In this document: positions 15,383 through 19,689 of the stretch, in pieces
How the letters are laid out: the number at the start of each line of letters is the position of its first letter
Position numbering within the stretch: position 1 is the first letter of the stretch
Source: Deltaproteobacteria bacterium
GTDB lineage: Bacteria; Desulfobacterota_C; Deferrisomatia; Deferrisomatales; JACRMM01
Assembly: GCA_016218905.1 (NCBI GenBank)
Contig: JACRCS010000349.1
Location: 1 to 19,689 of the forward strand
Reading direction: 5' to 3'
Length of the DNA stretch: 19,689 bases
The notes under the pieces: generated by a model
Told to the model about the DNA's origin: nothing
What the model saw: the letters and a program-made list of their open reading frames with translations, nothing else
Database searches by the model: none
Translations under genes and position numbers: made by a program

Positions 15383-16171
15383 CGCCCGCTTCGCCTCTTC
15401 CCAGCGCGCGTCGAGCTCTGCCGCGTCCGCCTCGGAGACGCTCCGGCCCTGACCGCGCAGGGCCGACTCCATGTGGGCGAAGCGGGCGAGGAACTTCTCC
15501 GTGGTCCCGTGGAGCGCGGCCTCCGGGTCTACGCCGAGGTGCCGCGCGAGGTTTACGACGGCGAAGAGCACATCTCCCACCTCGCCCGCCACGGCCTCCG
15601 GCGACTTCCCGCGGGAAGCGGCTTGAAGCTCCGCGAGCTCCTCCTCGACCTTCCGGAAGACACCCGCGGCGTCCTCCCAGTCGAAGCCGACGCCGGCAGC
15701 GCGCTCCGAAACGCGGCGCGCGCGGTGGAGCGCGGGGAGCCGCCGCGGCACACCCTCCAGAACTCCTCGCGCGGCCTTCTCCGCCGCCTTGATACGCGCC
15801 CAGCTCTCCCGAACCTCGCTGGCGCCGGAGACGCGCTCCCCGCCGAAGACGTGGGGGTGGCGGCGGATCAGCTTGTCGCGGATCGCCCGCAGACTGTCGG
15901 CCGCGGTGAAACGGCCATCCTCCCGCGCCATCTCGGCGAGGAGCGCCACCTCCAGGAGCACGTCCCCGAGCTCTACGCAGAGCTCCCCGTGATCGCCCTC
16001 CTCGATCGCCTCCGCGACCTCGTGGGCCTCCTCCAGAAGGTACGGCGCGATGCTCGCGGGCGTCTGCTCCCGGTCCCACGGGCATCCTTCCGGGGAGCGG
16101 AGCTTCTCCACGATGGCGAGGAGCTCCAGGAAGAGGGCACCCGTCTCGGCCGGGAGGGGGAGGCGAGCCAC
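15335..16171 (-). CDS. mazG: Nucleoside triphosphate pyrophosphohydrolase MazG
   Basis: MazG hydrolyses nucleoside triphosphates to monophosphates and pyrophosphate in the cytoplasm and removes damaged or excess nucleotides. The 278-residue product has the usual two MazG domains. The N-terminal one has CPWDREQT (30-37), EEAHEVAEAIE (47-57) and ELGDVLLEV (67-75), the Glu/Asp residues that hold Mg2+. The second has EEELAEL (176-182) and EVGDVLFAVVNLAR (197-210), with GFDW before it. GTG at 16171 is preferred because it lies just after the zinc-ribbon gene stop (8 bases apart); its ribosome binding site is weak, so the start is less certain than the rest. The C-terminal tail is rich in Glu/Ala/Pro. 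It is probably co-transcribed with the zinc-ribbon gene and overlaps murJ tail to tail. Confidence 0.9.
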   Translation of the reverse strand: MARLPLPAETGALFLELLAIVEKLRSPEGCPWDREQTPASIAPYLLEEAHEVAEAIEEGDHGELCVELGDVLLEVALLAEMAREDGRFTAADSLRAIRDKLIRRHPHVFGGERVSGASEVRESWARIKAAEKAARGVLEGVPRRLPALHRARRVSERAAGVGFDWEDAAGVFRKVEEELAELQAASRGKSPEAVAGEVGDVLFAVVNLARHLGVDPEAALHGTTEKFLARFAHMESALRGQGRSVSEADAAELDARWEEAKRALAPRAPAEGEGAEEP

Positions 16172-16179
16172 CGGGACGA

Positions 16180-16647
16180 CTAGCCGGGCCTGCAGACGAG
16201 CGTCTTCGGGCCGGCGGCGAAGAGCACCAGGATCTTCCCCGGCTCGATCACGCGCTGCACGACGCCCACCCCGAAGGACAGGTGCTCCACGACGTCCCCC
16301 TTTCCGAAGCTCTCGCCGGGCGCGTACCGGCGGGCGGGCCGGTCGCCGGCCGCGGCGAGCTGCTCGCGCCATTCGGCTTCCAGGTTGGGGGAAGTGCGCT
16401 TCGAAGAGCTCTTCGACGCCCTCGGCTCCCGGGCAGCCCTCTCCTTCCGTTCCCGGGGAGCGCCCGCCGCGGAGGGCGTCTCGGGGGCCCGGTAGACGTG
16501 CTCGCCCCCGCAGGTGTTGCACTTGACCCGCGCCGGAACGCCCTCCACGAGCGCGATCACGGTGTGCCGGAGGACCGTCCTGCAGCGGGTACAGTGCGCT
16601 TGTACGTAGGAACCCGGCTCCAGGGCCGGGCGTCTCTTAAGGGGCAT
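16180..16647 (-). CDS. Zinc-ribbon protein with C-terminal Tudor/SH3-like domain
   Basis: This 155-residue protein has three parts: an N-terminal zinc ribbon with Cys19/Cys22 and Cys43/Cys46 (CTRCRT and CNTCGG, 20 residues apart), a charged linker rich in Arg/Lys/Ser (about 60-100), and a C-terminal strand-rich region GKGDVVEHLSFGVGVVQRV and GKILVLFAAGPKTLVC. That last pattern (GD-x-V-x-H-x-x-FG-x-G-x-V) resembles the small Tudor-like domain at the tail of UvrD/PcrA helicases and CarD-type RNA-polymerase-binding domains. A role in transcription or nucleic acid binding is inferred; a specific function is not known. Start ATG 16647 has GAGG 5 bases upstream. A good TACAAT -10 element and a 17-base palindrome lie upstream, so it probably heads the mazG transcript. 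Confidence 0.75.
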   Translation of the reverse strand: MPLKRRPALEPGSYVQAHCTRCRTVLRHTVIALVEGVPARVKCNTCGGEHVYRAPETPSAAGAPRERKERAAREPRASKSSSKRTSPNLEAEWREQLAAAGDRPARRYAPGESFGKGDVVEHLSFGVGVVQRVIEPGKILVLFAAGPKTLVCRPG

Positions 16648-16682
16648 GAAGACCTCGCGTGGGCGGAGAAGAAGGAGCGGAG

Positions 16683-16710
16683 ATTGTAGCCGAAAAAGCG
16701 CGGCGCGTAA
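16683..16710 (-). promoter_or_regulatory. Candidate sigma70-type promoter for the zinc-ribbon/mazG operon
   Basis: Reading the minus strand, TACAAT at 16688-16683 matches the -10 consensus in five of six bases. A weak -35-like TTACGC lies 16 bases further upstream (16710-16705). Transcription would begin near 16676, about 30 bases before the ATG. The -35 part falls inside a palindrome, which suggests control by a repressor or activator; this is inference. Confidence 0.4.
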
Positions 16711-16717
16711 CGCGCCG
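16701..16717. repeat. 17-base palindrome, candidate operator
   Basis: CGGCGCG and its exact reverse complement CGCGCCG flank the centre TAA. The site overlaps the -35 area of the candidate minus-strand promoter in the 214-base divergent region between the zinc-ribbon and GerMN genes. No T-run follows, so it is not a good terminator; a protein-binding dyad is the likelier role. Confidence 0.4.
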
Positions 16718-16726
16718 TGAACCCCC

Positions 16727-16780
16727 TCGGACCCGGCCCGACCCGTCTGACCTTCTGACCAGTCGGACCCGTCGGACCGG
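16727..16780. repeat. Short repeat array, about six 8-10-bp units with GGAC/GTCC core
   Basis: Units TCGGACCCG, GCCCGACCCG, TCTGACCT, TCTGACCAG, TCGGACCCG and TCGGACCGG follow one another. On the minus strand each reads roughly xxGGTCCGA at 9-base spacing, the same GTCC-every-9 pattern as the array at 6936-6971. It lies in the divergent region upstream of the GerMN gene. Units are less regular than in the first array. Confidence 0.6.
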
Positions 16781-16861
16781 TGAAGTCGGAACTCGGCCCT
16801 CGGCGGCTCTTATGGTAGGCTATCACGCTTTACGCGGCCCTCGACCCGAAGGACGCCGAGC

Positions 16862-17485
16862 GTGAACCGAGGCAGCGACGGAGTGGACGGGGCTTCAGCG
16901 GCGCGGAGGCGGCGCGGGGCGGAGACGCGCGCGCCGTGGCTCATCGTTCTCGTGGCCGCGCTCGCCGGCGCCGGCGTCGCGCTTTTGGCGGTCTGGCTCT
17001 TCGGCGGACCCGGGACGCCGGAGCCGCCCATTCTGCAGCCTCCGAGCTCAGGCACCGCGGAGGCGACCCTCTACTTCGCCGATCCGCGGTGGACGCGGCT
17101 CCTCGCCGAGCCCCGCGCCCTGCGCCTCCCGGCGGAGGGCGCGGCCCGCGTCCGAGGCCTCGTGGAAGCCCTGGGGGAGGGGCCCCGCCAGGCCGGAGCG
17201 CCGGTGCTCCCCAAGGCGGCGAAGGTCCGCGGCGTCTATCTGGCGCGCGAAGGCGTGGCGGTAATCGACTTCGACCCGGAGATCGCGGAGGTGGGCGCCG
17301 GGGGCGCCTCGGGCGAGCTCCTGTCGGTGTACGCGCTGGTCCATACGATCGCCGCCAACGTCCCGGGCGTGCAAAGCATCCAGCTCCTCGTCAACGGGCA
17401 GGAGCGCGAGACCCTGGCGGGTCACGTGAAGATCTCTCATCCGCTCAGGCCGGACCCGCAGCTCGTCGCCGAGCCGGGACGCTGA
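16862..17485 (+). CDS. Membrane-anchored GerMN-domain protein
   Basis: This 207-residue protein has a short basic N-terminus, one membrane helix (about 26-47, PWLIVLVAALAGAGVALLAV), a Pro-rich linker and a GerMN-type domain (about 66-195). The domain's features are visible: ATLYFADPR, LVEALGEGP, a central GVYLAREGVAVIDFDPEI, and LLSVYALVHTIAANVPGVQSI followed by VNGQERETLAGH. In Bacillus the GerM protein acts in sporulation, but single GerMN proteins are widespread in non-sporulating bacteria, where the domain is thought to act at the cell envelope, so no sporulation role is implied. No lipobox Cys is present; it would be held by the helix with the domain outside. The GTG start at 16862 is the first plausible one. 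The EF-G gene follows after 20 bases, so the two are probably co-transcribed. Confidence 0.78.
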   Translation: MNRGSDGVDGASAARRRRGAETRAPWLIVLVAALAGAGVALLAVWLFGGPGTPEPPILQPPSSGTAEATLYFADPRWTRLLAEPRALRLPAEGAARVRGLVEALGEGPRQAGAPVLPKAAKVRGVYLAREGVAVIDFDPEIAEVGAGGASGELLSVYALVHTIAANVPGVQSIQLLVNGQERETLAGHVKISHPLRPDPQLVAEPGR

Positions 17486-17505
17486 GCGGTAGCGAAGGAA
17501 AGACG

Positions 17506-19545
17506 ATGTCCGTATCCGAACGCATGAACCTTTTGAGGAACTTCGGGATCTTCGCCCACATTGACGCGGGCAAGACCACGATCACCGAGAGGATCCTCTT
17601 CTATAGCGGCCGCACCCACAAGATCGGCGAGGTCCACGACGGACAGGCCGTCATGGACTGGATGAAGCAGGAGCAGGAGCGGGGGATCACGATCACCGCG
17701 GCCACCACCCGGGTCGCGTGGAACGGCCACGAGCTGAACCTCATCGACACGCCCGGGCACGTCGACTTCACGGTAGAAGTCGAACGGAGCCTGCGCGTCC
17801 TCGACGGGGCGGTGGTTGTCCTCGACGCCGTCTCCGGGGTGGAGCCCCAGACGGAGACGATCTGGCGCCAGGCAGACCGCTACCACGTGCCCCGGGTCTG
17901 CTTCGTCAACAAGATGGACCGGATCGGCGCGGAGTTCGAGCGCAGCGTCTCCATGCTCGTGGAGAAGTTCGGGGCCTCTCCGGTCGTGCTCACCCGGCCC
18001 CTGGGCGCCGAGTCGGCCTTCCGCGGCGTGCTCGACCTGCTCGCCGGCCAGGTCGTCACCTGGGAGGAGGCCGACCAGGGCGCGTCGCTCGTCCGCTCCG
18101 CGCCGGGGCCCGAGGAGGAGTCCCTCCTGCGGGAGGGACGGGAGCGCCTCCTGGAAGCGCTCGGAAACCACGACGACGCCGTGGCCGAGGCGTACCTGGA
18201 GGGACGCTGGCCCGGCGCCGAAGCCCTCCGGGCCTCCCTGCGTCGCCAGACCCTCACAGGGCTCGCCGTTCCCGTCCTGTGCGGCTCGGCGCTCCGCAAC
18301 AAGGGCGTCCAGCTCCTCCTCGACTCGGTCGTGGACGACCTCCCGAGCCCCGTCGACGTCCCGGCGATCCGGGGAGTCCACCCCGTCACGGGGGCGGAGG
18401 AGTCGAGACACCCCGACGGCGCGGAGCCCTTCTGCGCGCTCGCCTTCAAGATACAGCAGGAGCCCGGCCGCAAGCTCACCTACGTCCGCATCTACTCCGG
18501 GACGTACCGGGGGGGGCGGGTTACCAACGCCACCCGAAACCGCGTGGAGAAACCGGCCGCGGTCCTCCGCGTGCACGCCGACAAGAAGGAGCGAGTGGAA
18601 GAGGCCGGTCCCGGCGACATTCTGGCCTTCACGGGCCTCAAGTGGACCGTCACCGGCGACACCCTCTGCGACTCGGACCACCCTCTCCTGCTCGAGACGA
18701 TCGCCTTCGCGAAGCCCGTCATCAGCGTCGCCGTCGAGCCCAAGCGGAGCCAGGACGAGGAGAAGCTCCAGGAGGTGCTGACGCAGCTCCAGGAGGAAGA
18801 CCCCACCTTCCGCGTGGAGTTCAACGAAGAGACCGGCCAGACGCTCATCTCCGGGATGGGGGAGCTCCACCTGGAGGTCCTGGTCCGGCGGATCGAGGAG
18901 GACTTCAACGTCGGGGTCCAGGTCGGGAAGCCCCAGGTCGTCTACAAGGAGACGATCGAGGCGGGCGCCGAGGGCCGGGCGGCCTTCGACCGGACGCTGG
19001 GCGACAAGCGCCACCGGGCCGAGGCCGCGGTCCGCGTGGGAGCGGCCCCGCGCACGGCGGGCAATCGCGTGGAGGTCGCGGGGGCGCTCGCTTCCGCCCC
19101 ACCGAACCTCGTCGCCGCCGCCCGCTCCGGAGTCGAAGAGGCGTTCCTGGCGGGCATCCTCGGCGGGCATCCGGTGGAGGACGTGTCGGTAGTGCTGACG
19201 GAGCTCTCCTACGACGAGACGGCGCCGAGCGACATGGCGTGCAAGGTGGCCGCGAACCAGGCCTTCCGGGAAGCGTGCCGGAGCGCCGGTCCCCTCCTCC
19301 TCGAGCCCCTGATGCGGGTGGACGTCACGGCACCCGAGGAGAACATGGGAGAAGTCCTGGGAGATCTCACGGCCCGGAAGGGCGAGGTCCAGAAGGTGCA
19401 GCCCGGCAGGGGCATCGCAGAGATCGAGGCCCTGGTTCCCCTGCGCCGCATGTTCGGCTACTCCACCCACCTGCGGTCGCTGACCCAGGGACGCGGAACG
19501 TTCACCATGGTCTTCTCCCGCTACGATCGCGCGCAGGGGGCCTAG
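17506..19545 (+). CDS. Elongation factor G paralogue with divergent domain IV
   Basis: This 679-residue translational GTPase has all five G motifs: AHIDAGKTT (17-25), RGITI (59-63), DTPGH (81-85), NKMD (135-138) and SAL (261-263). Domains II and III (SGMGELHLEV, 449-458) and the C-terminal GYSTHLRSLTQGRGTFTM (651-668) are typical of EF-G, which moves tRNA and mRNA through the ribosome or splits ribosomes. Domain IV is unusual: the SGGRGQYGHV loop of E. coli EF-G is replaced by LGDKRHRAEA (498-507), and the tip His (SYHDVDS, His583 in E. coli) is missing, with SYDETAPS at 568-575. This suggests a second, specialised EF-G and not the main fusA of an str operon; no rpsL, rpsG or tuf is nearby. 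ATG 17506 follows AAGGA at 17494-17498; the stop is directly followed by an insertion sequence end. Confidence 0.88.
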   Translation: MSVSERMNLLRNFGIFAHIDAGKTTITERILFYSGRTHKIGEVHDGQAVMDWMKQEQERGITITAATTRVAWNGHELNLIDTPGHVDFTVEVERSLRVLDGAVVVLDAVSGVEPQTETIWRQADRYHVPRVCFVNKMDRIGAEFERSVSMLVEKFGASPVVLTRPLGAESAFRGVLDLLAGQVVTWEEADQGASLVRSAPGPEEESLLREGRERLLEALGNHDDAVAEAYLEGRWPGAEALRASLRRQTLTGLAVPVLCGSALRNKGVQLLLDSVVDDLPSPVDVPAIRGVHPVTGAEESRHPDGAEPFCALAFKIQQEPGRKLTYVRIYSGTYRGGRVTNATRNRVEKPAAVLRVHADKKERVEEAGPGDILAFTGLKWTVTGDTLCDSDHPLLLETIAFAKPVISVAVEPKRSQDEEKLQEVLTQLQEEDPTFRVEFNEETGQTLISGMGELHLEVLVRRIEEDFNVGVQVGKPQVVYKETIEAGAEGRAAFDRTLGDKRHRAEAAVRVGAAPRTAGNRVEVAGALASAPPNLVAAARSGVEEAFLAGILGGHPVEDVSVVLTELSYDETAPSDMACKVAANQAFREACRSAGPLLLEPLMRVDVTAPEENMGEVLGDLTARKGEVQKVQPGRGIAEIEALVPLRRMFGYSTHLRSLTQGRGTFTMVFSRYDRAQGA

Positions 19546-19689
19546 CCACAATACTGTTCACTTAAGGACGGACACGGCCAGACAGGCACGGTGCGGCCCC
19601 TTGAGGTGCTGACCTTTCCTTCGAAGGTGGTAGTTGCTCATCTTCCGCTTCACCCCTCGGGGGTTGCGACGACCGCGACTGGAGACGAC
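19546..19689. mobile_element. End of an IS4-like insertion sequence (3' partial)
   Basis: From just past the EF-G stop the sequence contains no feature of the neighbouring operon. The motif ATACTGTTCACTTAAG (19551-19566) resembles, from memory, terminal repeats of IS4-family elements, and the minus strand carries a transposase-like C-terminal tail. The exact outer border (19546-19552) and the other end cannot be determined here. Confidence 0.5.
19558..19689 (-). CDS. C-terminal fragment of a DDE (IS4-like) transposase
   Basis: Reading the minus strand in from the window edge gives an open frame of 43 residues ending at TGA (19560-19558). Its start lies outside the window. The tail contains RRNPRGVKRKMSNYHLRRKG, a basic motif that I recall from the C termini of IS4-type DDE transposases. 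The catalytic residues would be further upstream and are not visible. The stop codon sits within the putative terminal repeat, as usual for compact insertion sequences. Whether the transposase is intact cannot be judged. Confidence 0.55.
   Translation of the reverse strand, partial: VVSSRGRRNPRGVKRKMSNYHLRRKGQHLKGPHRACLAVSVLK

Noticed and set aside
16557..16826. Small collagen-like minus-strand ORF with GPTGPTG
   Set aside because: It is the translation of the 9-bp intergenic repeat array and lacks a credible start context.
17437..19551. A 704-codon minus-strand frame opposite the EF-G gene
   Set aside because: The EF-G reading has all G motifs; the antisense has no recognisable domain.

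Overview
The window is a very GC-rich, gene-dense stretch of bacterial chromosome with frequent GTG and TTG starts. MurJ, a 7TM inactive-transglutaminase system, a membrane-anchored TPR protein and a group-4-hydrogenase-like complex together suggest a Gram-negative-type envelope. The lineage cannot be fixed from sequence alone. High-GC candidates such as Myxococcota/Deltaproteobacteria, Rokubacteria/NC10 or Acidobacteriota fit; this is inference. No rRNA, tRNA or CRISPR array is seen, and no gene-free stretch exceeds 300 bases.

Region 1 (1-6938, + strand) is one tight operon for a membrane complex built like hydrogenase-4/formate hydrogenlyase: HyfB-like (5' end cut by the window), HyfC/NuoH-like, HyfE/NuoK-like, HyfF-like, HyfG/HycE-like large subunit and a fused ferredoxin-NuoB small subunit. 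The large subunit lacks all four cysteines that bind the [NiFe] centre and lacks the cleaved C-terminal tail. It is therefore best called an energy-converting hydrogenase-related (Ehr) complex, a complex I relative with an unknown electron acceptor, and not a hydrogenase.

Region 2 (7064-12542) holds the parts of a poorly characterised envelope system: two tandem exported retropepsin-like proteases (PF05618 type, + strand), facing a minus-strand operon of a 7TM inactive transglutaminase, a RimK-related ATP-grasp ligase and a 16-unit TPR protein. The last two genes each start within the stop codon of the previous one. A peptide or amino-acid ligation/cleavage cycle at the cell envelope is a reasonable inference. 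A zinc-type CDF exporter gene lies upstream on the same strand (12632-13663).

Region 3 (13778-19545) is mostly housekeeping: MurJ lipid II flippase, a convergent and overlapping MazG pyrophosphohydrolase co-directional with a zinc-ribbon/Tudor-like protein, then a GerMN membrane protein and a divergent EF-G paralogue on the + strand. The last ~140 bases look like the 3' end of an IS4-like insertion sequence placed immediately after the EF-G stop codon.

Two intergenic regions (6936-6971 and 16727-16780) carry related arrays of short ~9-bp repeats with a GTCC/GGAC core, not explained by any gene.
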